Below, piece after piece: positions 28,745 to 38,751 of a stretch of 64,000 bases of DNA. The stretch is from positions 1-64,000 of the forward strand of contig JAGNEX010000006.1 in NCBI GenBank assembly GCA_018003035.1, read 5' to 3'. Below the pieces are notes generated by a model, which saw only the letters and a program-made list of their open reading frames with translations, ran no database searches and was not told the DNA's origin. The DNA comes from Acidimicrobiia bacterium. GTDB lineage: Bacteria; Actinomycetota; Acidimicrobiia; IMCC26256; JAGNEX01. A program made the position numbers and the translations under genes. How positions within the stretch are numbered: position 1 is the first letter of the stretch; every line of letters starts with the position of its first letter.

Positions 28745-30913
28745 TTACAGCCGGCTGACCGACACGGGATACCCGTCGAGGAACGACGCTCCAGAGATCG
28801 GGTCCTTGGCGGAAGGCGAGGAACTGATCAAACGGTTGATATTGACCGAGTTGGGGTGACCCACCGAGCGGTCCCCAAATCCGTGCGGATAACTCACCAC
28901 CCCTCGGGCGACGGCGTCCGTGACCCTAACCGGAACTTCAACGCGACCCGTATCGGTCTTCAGCTCTGCCGTGCATCCGTCGGCGAGATTCCAGGACTTC
29001 GCGTCGGCGGGGTGTACCCACAGGGTCGTATCGACCGAACGAGGACGCATCCACGAGTTGACCATCTGCAACGAGCGACGCCCGACGAGGACCGCGTCGT
29101 AGCGGGGCGCAAACAGCGACGGCGACGCCAGCTGCTCGAGCATTTCCGGATCGCCGACGTTGACCCGAACCGGCGGCTTCGCCTCCCGCACGGTAAACGG
29201 AACTCCCCGCGGCAGCGATCGAAGCCGTTTGAGCGAGAGGCCGCCACGCCTGATCCCGAACAGGTTGCCCGTGCGCGACGTCGCGACGAGCGCGCCGATC
29301 GCCTGTGCCGGCGTCAACCGAGCACCTAGGCGCCGGCCCACTCGCGCCGCTATCCCCTGGCCCGGGATCTTCGGTCCTTTTACAGGCATACCGAGCTTCA
29401 TGCGCGCGGCGAGTTCGTCGAAGATCTGCCATTCCTCTCGCACTCCGTCAGGCGGCGGCACCACCGGTGTCGCGAGTTGGAGATAAGGGCGCGCCATCTG
29501 GTGCATGGATGGGATCGGCAGTTCTTCTCGTTCATACATCGACGCGGTCGGAAGGACATAGTCGGCATGTTGGAGGGTCTCGTTGATCTGAAGATCGACT
29601 CCGACCACCAGGTCGAGACTGTCGAGCAGCCCGCCGAGGCGGTCGCCTTCAGGAGCGGAGATGACCGGGTTACCAGCGACGCAGATCAGCGCTTTGATCT
29701 GACCCTGCCCGGGCGTGGCAATGTCGTCGGGCAACGTCCAGGGCAGTAGACCTGCCACCTCTTTGAGGTTGCCTGTCCGCGTTCGCAACATTCCGCTCCG
29801 ATCAAGCCCGAGTCGGCCTGCCAAGCGGACCAAGTCGATCGGCGCGTCGCCAAAAATCGATCCTCCGGTGACTGCCAGGTTGTCGGTGACAGCGTTCAGG
29901 CAGTCAACCAGGTAACTCGCGGTCGAAGCTGTGAGATTGCGGCATAGCCCCACCCGCGAATATGCCGAGGCCGCGGTGGCCTGACGAAACGATGTCGAGA
30001 CGGACCGAATCTGTTCGGCATCGACATTGCAGATTTCGGCCGCCGCTTCGAACGTGAACGGCGCGACCGCAGCGCGCAAGAGGTCGAGGCCGACGACCTT
30101 GGCATGAGGTGAGCTCGGGTCGCCGTGTTCGAGCGCATCGCGGATGAGGGCAGCAAGAAACCACGAGTCAGTCCCGGGACGGAGCTGAACATGCTCAAAG
30201 GCGGCCGCCGTCTTGGTGCGGACAGGATCGACAACCACGACCCGTCCGCCGCGTTCGACGATCGCCTTGAGGTCGTCTCCGATACGAGGATTGGTGAGCA
30301 GCGATCCGTGGGACACGAGCGGATTCGCTCCCAAGATGATCGCCATATCACTGTGCTGCCAGTCGGGGATCGGGATCTTCATGGCCGACTCGTACAGACG
30401 CTCGCTTGCAAGCTGCCGGGGCATGGTGTCTTGCGGGCCGGGTGTATGCAGCTGATCGCTGCCGATCGCCGACATGAAGCCGGTGGACCACAACAGCATT
30501 CCCGGATTGAAGGCGGACGGGTTTCCGATGTACATGGCCACCGCCTGAGGCCCATGCTCATCGATGATGGCGGCGAGCCGTTCGGCGATCTCGGTAAGGA
30601 CGTCGTCCCAAGACGCATCGACAAACAATCCGGCAGAGTCCCGCTTTTTCGGGCTGCGTACACGGGCCGTACCCGTGATCAGGTTGGCGATCGCTTTGCC
30701 CTTGGGGCAGAGGTATCCCTGCGAGATTGGGTGTTCCTTGTCACCTGCGATCTTTTGGATCTGGCCATCAGCGACGCTAACCACCGTCCCGCAGTAGGCC
30801 TCACAGATACGGCAAAAGGACAGAACCTCGGTGGCGCCCGACCCGGCGCCCGTCCTCTCATGGGTGCCTGTCGGTGCAGGTTCTGTGTGCGCCGGCGTGG
30901 ATGTCGGGGTCAT
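28745..30913 (-). CDS. Molybdopterin-dependent oxidoreductase (formate dehydrogenase/BisC family)
   Basis: This 722-residue protein has an N-terminal [4Fe-4S] site (CRICEAYCGTVVSV with a later YLCPKGKA, i.e. CxxCx3C...C) followed by bis-MGD-binding domains (VDPVRTKTAAAFEHVQLRPG, LPTASMYEREE) and a C-terminal MopB domain (NSVNINRLISSSP). The residue that should coordinate Mo lies near GSDQLHTPGPQDTMPRQLAS. I see no Cys or selenocysteine there, so this is not a canonical formate dehydrogenase and the substrate is unknown. There is no Tat signal, so it is cytoplasmic. The ATG at 30913 has GGAGGGAG. No partner subunit or chaperone gene is adjacent. A long leader with hairpins lies upstream. Confidence 0.85.
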   Translation of the reverse strand: MTPTSTPAHTEPAPTGTHERTGAGSGATEVLSFCRICEAYCGTVVSVADGQIQKIAGDKEHPISQGYLCPKGKAIANLITGTARVRSPKKRDSAGLFVDASWDDVLTEIAERLAAIIDEHGPQAVAMYIGNPSAFNPGMLLWSTGFMSAIGSDQLHTPGPQDTMPRQLASERLYESAMKIPIPDWQHSDMAIILGANPLVSHGSLLTNPRIGDDLKAIVERGGRVVVVDPVRTKTAAAFEHVQLRPGTDSWFLAALIRDALEHGDPSSPHAKVVGLDLLRAAVAPFTFEAAAEICNVDAEQIRSVSTSFRQATAASAYSRVGLCRNLTASTASYLVDCLNAVTDNLAVTGGSIFGDAPIDLVRLAGRLGLDRSGMLRTRTGNLKEVAGLLPWTLPDDIATPGQGQIKALICVAGNPVISAPEGDRLGGLLDSLDLVVGVDLQINETLQHADYVLPTASMYEREELPIPSMHQMARPYLQLATPVVPPPDGVREEWQIFDELAARMKLGMPVKGPKIPGQGIAARVGRRLGARLTPAQAIGALVATSRTGNLFGIRRGGLSLKRLRSLPRGVPFTVREAKPPVRVNVGDPEMLEQLASPSLFAPRYDAVLVGRRSLQMVNSWMRPRSVDTTLWVHPADAKSWNLADGCTAELKTDTGRVEVPVRVTDAVARGVVSYPHGFGDRSVGHPNSVNINRLISSSPSAKDPISGASFLDGYPVSVSRL

Positions 30914-31402
30914 TGCTATCTCCCTCCGACCAGCGGTGTGGTGCCGGGGTTCATGGGGCGTTCGCTGGGGTGAGGCCACAGGGGACTCACTTGACAGACG
31001 GTACCTGCGAACCGGGAAAGCAAACCGCGCACGCTCCCAACATTCTGGTCCCCGAGCAACCCGCGCCTGATGTGAGGCGCTCGGTGTACTCCCTACGACC
31101 GAAGCAGGCCGGGCTGTAAATGACAGGCCGACCGCCTCCGTGGGAAAGCCCCGAACGAAGGGGGGCGACCTCCGCCGGCAGAAAGCGGAGGGATACAATT
31201 TTGGTGGCTAAGCCTCGCCGAAACGGGGTGTCCCACGCCTCCCGGGACGCCCCGTTTCGCGCGTCTGGGAGCAGGTTTCAGCCGTTGCACGACAAAGCGC
31301 CGGACCAGCTGTTGGAGTTACCCAACAGTGGTCCGACGCTCTGCTTGAATGACCCGGTATCGGCCCCGAAACCCCTCAACCTGTGAGCGGCTCGGACTTC
31401 AG
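30914..31402. other. 490-bp leader/intergenic region with several hairpins
   Basis: No gene was found. On either strand there are hairpins at 31149-31163 (CCCC/GGGG), 31169-31191 (CCTCCGC/GCGGAGG, 9-nt loop) and 31219-31259 (16-bp stem CGAAACGGGGTGTCCC, one wobble, 9-nt loop), plus the terminator at 31296-31340. The first three lie about 235-345 nt before the molybdopterin oxidoreductase ATG and could be a structured leader or tandem terminators. They match no riboswitch class I could confirm. Confidence 0.4.
31296..31340 (-). terminator. Terminator of the large surface-protein gene
   Basis: A long interrupted stem (AGCG, CGGACCA and CTGTTGG arms with one mismatch and one bulge, 6-nt loop) lies 62 bp past the stop at 31403. 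On the minus strand it ends GGCGCTTTG. Stem strength is high, the T-run short. Confidence 0.6.
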
Positions 31403-34400
31403 CTACTCAGCAGTTTGGCGACGCTTGTCCCGGCTCTGGACGTAGAAGCTGAAACCGACCAGGATCAAACCCGAGCCGAACAACACCAGCGGCAGCGGCG
31501 TCGAACCCGTTTGGGCCATCGACGTCCTGGTGGTTGCTTGGCCCAGGACCTGGGCGAACGGCTGCGTCGTGTTAGTCGTCGCCTGACCCAGAACTTGGGC
31601 AAACGGCTGCGTCGTGTTGGTCGCTTGACCCAGCGCCTGAGGACGCGTGCTGACCGTTGTCGGCGCGGGCGCGTTCGGTACCCGAATCGTCCGGCCCAAC
31701 AGAACCGAGGTGCTGGTGGTCGGCGCTACGGGAGCCGTTGTGGACGTACTCGACGTCGACGTACTGGAGGACGTACTCGACGTGCTGGACGTCGACGTCA
31801 CGGCGGGTGCCGTTGTCGTCGTCGTGTCGGCAACGATCGTCGTGGTCGTCGTATCGGTCGGGATAGTTGTCGTCCCAATCCCAATCGTCGTCGTGGTCAC
31901 TTCGACGAAGGTCGTCGTCGTCGACTCGGGGATGGTCGTCGGAGCGACGACGTTGATGCCGGCGACGTCTTGGTCGTCCTCATCCCCACCGTTCATCCCG
32001 TTCTCGTTCATCTCGTCGTCGGTGTCGGCGTTGGGACCTGACGGTTGATTGTCGTTGCCCAGATCGATGTCGGGGATCGAGTCGATGTCAGGAATGGGGT
32101 TGCCGTTCTCGTCGACGATCGTGTTGCCCTGGTCATCGACGGGAGTGGCCGACGAGATCTCGGCCCAGTTGTTGAGCTGACCAGACGCGTTGGCATCGAC
32201 CTTGACGGTGATATCGACCGTCGTGGTTTGCCCTGCGGCCAGGTCACCGATGTTGATGTCGACGGTGCCATCGTTGTAGGCCGTCCAGTCCGCGTCGTTC
32301 AACGTCAGTCCGGCGGGCAGGAAGTCGGTGATGACGATGTCCTTGCCATCGACGGTTCCCTGGTTTTGCACGGTGATGGTGAAGGTCACGTCAGCGCCTG
32401 GGGCGACCGTCGCCAGGTTGGTGCCGTCGGCCAGTTGCTTCTTAAGGGCAAGGTCAAACCACCGGAAGCCGGCTACGTCGTGGTCGTCTTCGTCGCCGCC
32501 GTCTTTACCGTTCTGCCCGATCTCGTCGTCGGTCGGGTCGCCGGCGTTCCCAGGCTGGTTGTCGTCGCGGGGGTTGCCGTCTGGCGTTGAGTCGACATCG
32601 ACCAGGTCACCGGTGCTGGCGTCGCCGTTGTTCGGATCACCGTCGTTGTCAAAGTTGCTGATCTCAGCCCAGTTCTCGAGCATGTTCACACCAGCAGGCA
32701 ACGGGTCGTTCCAGTTCAAAGTGATGGGAACGCTCACCTTTGCGCCAGCCGGCAGTACGCCGACGAACGACACGACCGGGTTGCGAGGGTCGGTGGCGTC
32801 CCATGTGTAGGTCAGCTCCGAACCTTCGTCGGGCGTTCCGTCGTAGTCAAGGTCGACGGGCGCAGTCACGCCGTCCGCGTTGAGGGCTGGGGTGAAGTCT
32901 TGCCACACACCACCAGCCGGGTAGTCGAGGTAATCGGTGACTGAGAAGTTCTGCACCGTCCGACCCTGGTTGAACACGTCGATGTTGAAGGTCACGGTCC
33001 GGTTGGGAATGTCGATCGACGGGGAGTCGACAACCTTGTCGAGCGCCAAGTCGAACGGCAGTGTGAAACCGGCGTCGAATGAGTGGTCGTTCGTTCCGGC
33101 TGCCCCGGTTTGAATGTTGATGACCGTGCCGTTGATGTCGCTGTCAGTCGTGTCGGTCGTCACCGAAACGTCGGGGAGCGTCTCGACCAGGTCTTCCGGA
33201 GCAAAGCCCAGGGGCAGTTGCGTGGTGGTGGTCAAGACGTCGAACTTGATCGTGTAGTCCTTGTTGGGCGACACGCCATCGGTGGAATCGAAGTAGTAGT
33301 TGCCGAACTCGTCCGTGGTCGTCGTCGCGATCACCTGACCCGCGGCGTTGAGCAGCTGGACGGTGACCCCGGCCAACGGCAATTCACCAGGGTCTTGGAC
33401 ACCATCGCCATCCAAGTCGAGCCAGACGTAGTTGCCGATCTCCATTGGGATCGCACAACCTTCAACGTCACCCAGGCTGACCGACTTTCCGAAGCCTGGG
33501 TCAGTCGGTGCCGGGGTGCCCTCGGTGAGCTGCCGGCCGAGAGCGTTGACCCCCTTGTCCACGACCGCACCGGTGGTGTTGTCGTACCACGCAATACCGG
33601 ACCCTTGGGGCGCGAAGCCTTCGACCGTCAGCGCTAGTTGGTCGCGGATTGGGTGGGAGTAGATCCCTCCCTGGGTCGTTTCACTGTGTTGTTGAAACAC
33701 GTCGCCGCCGTACCATTCAGCATCGGTCAGGGGCCCGAGGTGTTCGTTGCCGGTCCCGAGAGCGCCAGCAGTGGGGAAGTTGGCCGTTGAGTCACAGCCT
33801 GCAGACCCCTCCAACGCCCACACCGGGTTCGCCGGATCACCTGAGGTGTTACAGGCCCGGAGCAACTCGCCACCCTGGTTCAGGCGGTACAGCTTGTCGT
33901 CCTGACCGTTGGGGGCAAGGTTGTACCAACCCCACTGGTTACCGCTGCGGTCCATGAAGGCCATGATCAGAGACCCGTCGGCATCCAACTCGATATCGGA
34001 GAAGATCGGCTGGGGATAGATGACGATCCTGTGCGGTTTGTTTTCGTTATCGGGGTCGCCGTAGAAGACGTACTGAGAGTTGTTGGGGTCAAACGTGTCG
34101 ACCCACGGCTCGAATCTGCCGTCTGTGGAGGTCTTGCCGGAGATGTCGGTCGATCCGCAGACGTCGTTCTGACATCCACGGGGGTAACCAAGGTCGACGG
34201 AGAACACCGAAGGTGACGTCGTGCCCGCGTCAATCGCAAACGGGACGACGTGTGCCTTTAGATCCGCCCCGTTCTGAGACGTCTGGGCAGTACATGTGAC
34301 GCCCACGAACCCGTTGAGACTGTCGACGGCTTTGAGGGCATGAATGACAAAGTCGCCACCAGAGCAACCTTGGTCGGGGACGGCGATCGACCGAACAAAT

Positions 34401-35434
34401 GCCGGTTGGCCTCCACCAGGTACCGCGCTCACGTCGTAGACGTCGACGCTGTTTTTCGAAAGGTTGGACACAAGCAGCGTTCGGCCGTCCGGCGTCACAT
34501 CAATGTCGCCGATCCCCACTTTTCCGATCATCTTGAATGCTTGGATATCACGGCTTGTGTCGCTAGCTTCGCCAAGTCCGCGGTTGGCCGGCGGCGTGCC
34601 GTAGCTCGGCGCTCCCGGTAGCGACGCAAGGTCGACACCGGTCCAGGCTGTGCCTGGCTAGGTGGCCCAGTACAGGCCACCTAGCCCTTGCGGACCTAGG
34701 TCGGAGTGGCGCTTCAGGTAGGCAGAGGTAAACAGGGTGCTGTCCCACTCGTTGTAGGCCAGACCCCAGACCGACCCGAGGTTGCCGATGTTGCCCAATT
34801 TCTCTTCGGCGCCTGTGTTGTCGAAGTTGACTCCAACCACCGCTGGGTCGGTTTTGCTCCGGTCCCGGTCTCCGTTGACGAAGCAGGTGGTCCACACCTT
34901 GCCATCTTCGGTGTTGGGATTGCCGCGTGCGCCAGTGCCGTCAACCGGGCACTGGGACGGTGGGACCACTCCGAAACTGGTTTCGGCGCCCGCCTGCACA
35001 AACTGGACCGAGGTCGCGTTGTCAGCGCCATGGAAGGTTCCGCTGTAGCCGGCGGCTTGGTCGGCGGCGGTGAGCGAGAACTCGACACGCATGGCCGTCC
35101 CGACCAGGCCCGACGTCGGACACGAGTAGGTCGTACCGTTGGTGTCACACGTTGCCGTGTTGCCCTTGGCGTCCGTGACAGTCACCACAATGCCCCCCGG
35201 GGGAAGCGCACGGTCACCGGCGGAGACCGACTCGCCAGGGTCGACTGCCCCGTCACGGTCGAAGTCCACAAAGAAGGATCCGGTGATGGGGGCGGAATTG
35301 GCCGCTCCACCGGCCAGCCTCGGAACCTGTGAAACAACCAGGGAGGAAAGCAGGATAACCCCTGCTAGAGCACGCATAAATCGATAATCCAGGAACGCTT
35401 TTGTTCTCTGCATTCGCGGGGTCGTGGGACTCAT
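31403..35434 (-). pseudogene. Large SdrD/DUF11-type surface protein gene interrupted by an in-frame TAG
   Basis: A 1343-codon frame is broken only by TAG at 34658-34660 (after GLYWAT). The next 42 codons ([19 protein letters not shown]) and all following codons stay in the same frame and continue the family sequence. The ATG at 35434 gives a signal peptide (about residues 7-43). Then come an SdrD_B-like module (FFVDFDRDGAVDPGE), a propeller-like central part ([19 protein letters not shown]), a second SdrD_B module ([19 protein letters not shown]), two DUF11-like modules ([22 protein letters not shown]), and a Thr/Ser-rich stalk with two copies of [19 protein letters not shown] sorting-like signal, a TM helix and RDKRR finish it. 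It could be a true pseudogene, readthrough or a base error. If the stop is real, the C-terminal part (from about 34531) might still be translated but lacks a signal peptide. Confidence 0.8.
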
Positions 35435-35936
35435 CGGAATCGGCCTCTTTCCAGTTGCACCTTGCCAGCAACACTGGTCAATAACGTTCTGCACAAAGAG
35501 ACAAATAACTCTCGTCTGTTGGCTGAACAGCGTGGGCTATAAGACGAAAACGTCTCTGTCTCCAGATCTAGCGGTGCGCAAGCTATCTGCATGCTCTCGC
35601 GAGCGCTGAATTGCTCGGGACGTGGTCCAAATCCCCATAAATCTTGCTAAATAGCCACTCATTGGTGCTTCAACGTGTCATTGCAATCACCCTCAGCACC
35701 TGCGCTTTTGCCCGGGGGATGCAGGGTCGCTCCGTTAAGGCTCTGCAAGTGGCGTTAGTGGGCCGAAGCAGTCGGTCGCGACACCTGACTCACAGCGTTA
35801 GTAACATTTTCAAAGGCGTTCGCAGTTTCTCGTGCGACTTCGCGCTAGAATATTGGTTGCTTTTCATGGTCTTAGCGGTTTGCTCCTCGCGCATTCTGCG
35901 CAAAAATCGGTTTTCTTTGGGGAGAAGTTCCAGCTC
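35435..35936. other. Gene-free stretch of lower G+C
   Basis: About 500 bp lie between the large surface-protein gene and the kinase-like gene (divergent). My hand count of 35461-35940 gives 248 G+C of 480 (about 52%), visibly below the coding DNA around it. No convincing frame, promoter pair or RNA gene was recognised. Confidence 0.4.
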
Positions 35937-36584
35937 ATGAACGAAACAGGCGTTTCGCTCCTGATGGTTGCATTTGCCAATTTGGCTGCTCACAGGCAGT
36001 GCGAACACGCTGCATTTGCAGAACAACTACGAATCCAACGTCACGACCTGCGCTCCGCAATGACCGGCGTTGTTGGCTCTGCAAACCTGATCGCTGTAAG
36101 CGACACGTTGGACGAGGCCGAAACATGGGCTGACCAGCTACTCGCCTCTTCTGAGCGCGTACTTGAGCTTGTCGATCAGATCCACGTTGACCGCTGCGAC
36201 ACTGCACCAAACGGATATTCGACCATCGGTACCGAGGTCGGCGCCGTCCGCGCCGCACTTGCGCACATCAACGGTTTTTCCGTTTCGGTGATCGCATCCG
36301 ACGCGGACACCGCTGCTGTGGACGCCTCGTATGGGCGCGCCGTGCTGGCGGCTATGTGCGAGCTGCTTGCCCGGTACCTCGAGGCAGAGCCGCCGGTATC
36401 GGTCACCCTCCAACCGGTCCCCGCACCAGCGGGGCACGACGTCATCGTCGAAGTCGCAACACCAACTGGCATACGACCCGAAACCGAACTGAGTCGCCTC
36501 CTAGGGGGGGCTCACTGCGGTGCTGCGTTGCACGTCGAAGGCGCGAAATACCGGATTCGCATGCTCCCGCAACTCCACCTCTGA
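35937..36584 (+). CDS. Histidine-kinase-like protein: DHp segment without recognisable ATPase
   Basis: This 215-residue protein has a coiled first part and a His box, IQRHDLRSAMTGVVGSANLI (His36). It resembles the dimerisation/phosphotransfer helix of sensor kinases or a Spo0B-like phosphotransferase. The C-terminal half occupies the place of the HATPase domain (ARYLEAEPPVSVTLQPVPAP, HDVIVEVATPTGIRPETELS), but the N, G1 and G2 boxes are not evident, so ATP binding is doubtful. I start at the ATG 35937, with GGGGAG 12 nt upstream; the frame is open 35 codons earlier without a better site. No response regulator is adjacent. The function is unassigned. Confidence 0.55.
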   Translation: MNETGVSLLMVAFANLAAHRQCEHAAFAEQLRIQRHDLRSAMTGVVGSANLIAVSDTLDEAETWADQLLASSERVLELVDQIHVDRCDTAPNGYSTIGTEVGAVRAALAHINGFSVSVIASDADTAAVDASYGRAVLAAMCELLARYLEAEPPVSVTLQPVPAPAGHDVIVEVATPTGIRPETELSRLLGGAHCGAALHVEGAKYRIRMLPQLHL

Positions 36585-36706
36585 ACCGGTACCGGCCTGC
36601 CGCGCCCACGGCGTGCCGGAACTCGTTTTAGCCGGGCTTCGTCTGGGCGCCCCAGGGCCTCATCGCGCGAGCCCCCGATTCCGCGGCGGGCTGCGGGCAG
36701 CTGGCG

Positions 36707-37273
36707 TTAGATCGCTTCAAACAACAGAATCGCCGCAAAGACGAAGAACGCGATGGCCGCCCCGATCTTGACCGTGCGCTCAGGGAGCCGCGCACCCAGT
36801 TGGCGTCCGACCACGATGGCAAGGGCATCTGCCGCGACCATTCCTACGGTCGACCCGAGCCAGGTCCCGAACAAACTGCCTTCACCGGTTGCCAGCGTGA
36901 TCGTGGCCAGCATGGTCTTGTCGCCCAGCTCGGCCAGAAAGAACGCTCCAGCGACCGCCCACACAGGGCTCCGGGTCGATCGTTCGGCGGCGCCCTCTTC
37001 CTCTTCGGAGAGCTTGTCCCCCCGCAACGTCCACAACCCGAATCCAACGAACGCGATCGCCGCCGCAATGGCGAGCGGTTTGGTCGGGATCGCGTCCCCG
37101 ATCACATCGCCCAACAGGACCGACACCAAGTGGACCGCGCCCGTCGCTATGGTGATCCCCAACAACACCGGCACCGTTTTGAAACGAGTCGCGAACGTCA
37201 GCGCCATCAGCTGACTTTTGTCGCCGAGTTCTGCGACAAAGATCACGCCCAGGCTCACCCAAAACGCTTCCAT
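36707..37273 (-). CDS. TMEM165/GDT1-family (UPF0016) cation transporter
   Basis: This 188-residue membrane protein has six predicted helices in two repeats. Each repeat carries the family signature ExGD(K/R)(S/T): AELGDKSQLMALTFATRF near residue 14 and AELGDKTMLATITLATGE near residue 108. A charged loop (EEEEGAAERSTRS) divides the halves. Family members exchange Mn2+ or Ca2+ for protons (MneA/GDT1); manganese efflux is the bacterial precedent, inferred here. The ATG at 37273 follows GAGGGG. It is divergent from trpG/pabA across about 106 bp, and I see no yybP-ykoY-type manganese riboswitch there. Confidence 0.9.
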   Translation of the reverse strand: MEAFWVSLGVIFVAELGDKSQLMALTFATRFKTVPVLLGITIATGAVHLVSVLLGDVIGDAIPTKPLAIAAAIAFVGFGLWTLRGDKLSEEEEGAAERSTRSPVWAVAGAFFLAELGDKTMLATITLATGEGSLFGTWLGSTVGMVAADALAIVVGRQLGARLPERTVKIGAAIAFFVFAAILLFEAI

Positions 37274-37379
37274 GTGTCCCCTCTCAGAATCGTTGGCGCG
37301 GTTTGAGCGCCATCGCAAAGGCACCGGCGAAACACCAGCGCAAAGAGGCGCGCTGGGTGTCAAACGCTAGGCTCACCAG

Positions 37380-37973
37380 ATGTCCAGCACGCGTGTGTTA
37401 GTGATCGACAACTACGACTCGTTCGTTTACAACCTGGTTCAGTACCTGGGGGAACTCGGTGCTGAGCCGATTGTTTATCGCAACGATGCCGCCGATCTCG
37501 ACACGCTCGTAGCGCTGCAACCCGACGCTGTATTGATCTCACCAGGACCGGGTCGACCAGAAAACGCCGGCGTATCACCCGACGCCATCAGACGCTTTGG
37601 CGAGGCTGGCGTTCCGGTGCTCGGCGTGTGTTTGGGACACCAGGCGATCGGTCAGCTTTACGGTGGCTCTGTTGTGCGGGCGCCAGAAATCATGCATGGC
37701 AAGACGTCGCAGATTCACCACCAGAACATCGGTGTGTTTGCCGGTTTGCCGTCGCCTCTGCTGGCGACCAGATACCACTCGCTAGTTGTCGAACCGACGA
37801 GTGTCCCGTCCGAATTGGTGATCACCGCCGAAACCGCCGACGGGATCGTGATGGGCCTTCGCCACACCGAGTTTCCTATTGAGGGTGTGCAGTTCCATCC
37901 CGAAGCAATCCTTACTGAACACGGCCACGCCCTGCTCGAAAACTTTCTACGCACCGCTTCCACGGGTGGTTAG
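37380..37973 (+). CDS. trpG: Glutamine amidotransferase, anthranilate/aminodeoxychorismate synthase component II
   Basis: This 197-residue class I amidotransferase supplies ammonia to a chorismate-using partner (TrpE or PabB). The catalytic triad motifs are GVCLGHQAIG (Cys) and GVQFHPEAILTEHG (His-Glu), with ISPGPGRPENAG near the N-terminus and HSLVVEP later. TrpG and PabA cannot be separated from sequence alone, and no trpE or pabB is near. In mycobacteria the orthologue sits beside DUF881 and crgA close to oriC; the same three genes occur here but with DUF881 reversed. The start is the ATG 37380. Confidence 0.9.
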   Translation: MSSTRVLVIDNYDSFVYNLVQYLGELGAEPIVYRNDAADLDTLVALQPDAVLISPGPGRPENAGVSPDAIRRFGEAGVPVLGVCLGHQAIGQLYGGSVVRAPEIMHGKTSQIHHQNIGVFAGLPSPLLATRYHSLVVEPTSVPSELVITAETADGIVMGLRHTEFPIEGVQFHPEAILTEHGHALLENFLRTASTGG

Positions 37974-38022
37974 CAGGGGCGGATGAACCGTCCAGGTCGG
38001 CTATCTCAAACCGTCCCGTCGG

Positions 38023-38751
38023 TTACGACGCTCCGGCGGAAGCCATACGGATGGGTGGTGCGCCTGCAAAAGCCGGCACTTCGGCGTCTGCTACCTCTTT
38101 GGTGGTGTAACCCAGGCCGAACTGACTGGCGATCTGTGCAAACCCTTGTACCAGGGGGTCTTTGGCAAAGTCTGCAGCCAGGTTGGCGCGCTCCGAAACG
38201 GCGACAAACTCATAGGGCGGCGCATGTACGGTCCCGTTGATGAGCAGGGTGTTTCCGACGCACAGAAGCGCCGTGGTGGGAAGGACTCGCTCGCCATTCA
38301 CCGCAACGGCATCGGCGCCCGCCGCCCACAGTCCGTTTGCGATGGCCTGAACGTCTTGGGAATGAATGACGTAGTCGTTTGGATTGCCCCCTGGGGGAAC
38401 CGTCCCATCGTCGACGCTGACCAGTAGGCCTGACCCTTTTCGAGGTTCAAACCCGGCGTCATAACGAGCTTCAGCTAGAGCGTCACCCAGCGTCGAATCA
38501 CCCGCGGCGAGGCTTGCTTGGCGCAGGTCTTCCACTTCTTGACCCAGCTCACTGACCGAGGTTCGGAGCCGTTGTACATCGCGGCGGGCGACGTCGATCA
38601 AGGCGACCAAGTTGTCCCCTTCGGATCCTCGCTGCTCACTTGGCAGCTCGGCAACATTGAGCGCCAACGTCACCGCGAGGAACGCAGCGCACACTGCCAC
38701 GATGAAAACGACACCACGCGATCTAGCCACACTCGGTACACTCAGTTTCAT
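38023..38751 (-). CDS. DUF881 family membrane-anchored protein
   Basis: This 242-residue protein has an N-terminal transmembrane anchor (about residues 12-32, GVVFIVAVCAAFLAVTLALN), a coiled-coil-like stretch (RRDVQRLRTSVSELGQEVED) and the DUF881 domain (GSGLLVSVDDG, VIHSQDVQAIANGLWAAGAD, ERVLPTTALLCVGNTLLING). DUF881 proteins lie beside crgA and trpG in many actinobacteria, and a link to cell division or the envelope is guilt by association. Its ATG shares two bases with the crgA ATG on the other strand, so the two genes have no space between them. Convergent with trpG across 49 bp. Confidence 0.87.
   Translation of the reverse strand: MKLSVPSVARSRGVVFIVAVCAAFLAVTLALNVAELPSEQRGSEGDNLVALIDVARRDVQRLRTSVSELGQEVEDLRQASLAAGDSTLGDALAEARYDAGFEPRKGSGLLVSVDDGTVPPGGNPNDYVIHSQDVQAIANGLWAAGADAVAVNGERVLPTTALLCVGNTLLINGTVHAPPYEFVAVSERANLAADFAKDPLVQGFAQIASQFGLGYTTKEVADAEVPAFAGAPPIRMASAGAS

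Noticed and set aside
30914-31402. Cobalamin riboswitch in the molybdopterin gene leader
   Set aside because: No B12-box-like sequence could be found on either strand, although hairpins are present.
31349-32041. Long plus-strand frame rich in Arg and Gly opposite the surface-protein gene
   Set aside because: It is an antisense frame of the Thr-rich stalk. Its composition follows the repetitive complement, and it has no ribosome site or family likeness.
37274-37379. Manganese riboswitch before the GDT1-type transporter
   Set aside because: The intergenic space is only about 106 bp, and the conserved yybP-ykoY sequence blocks are not visible.
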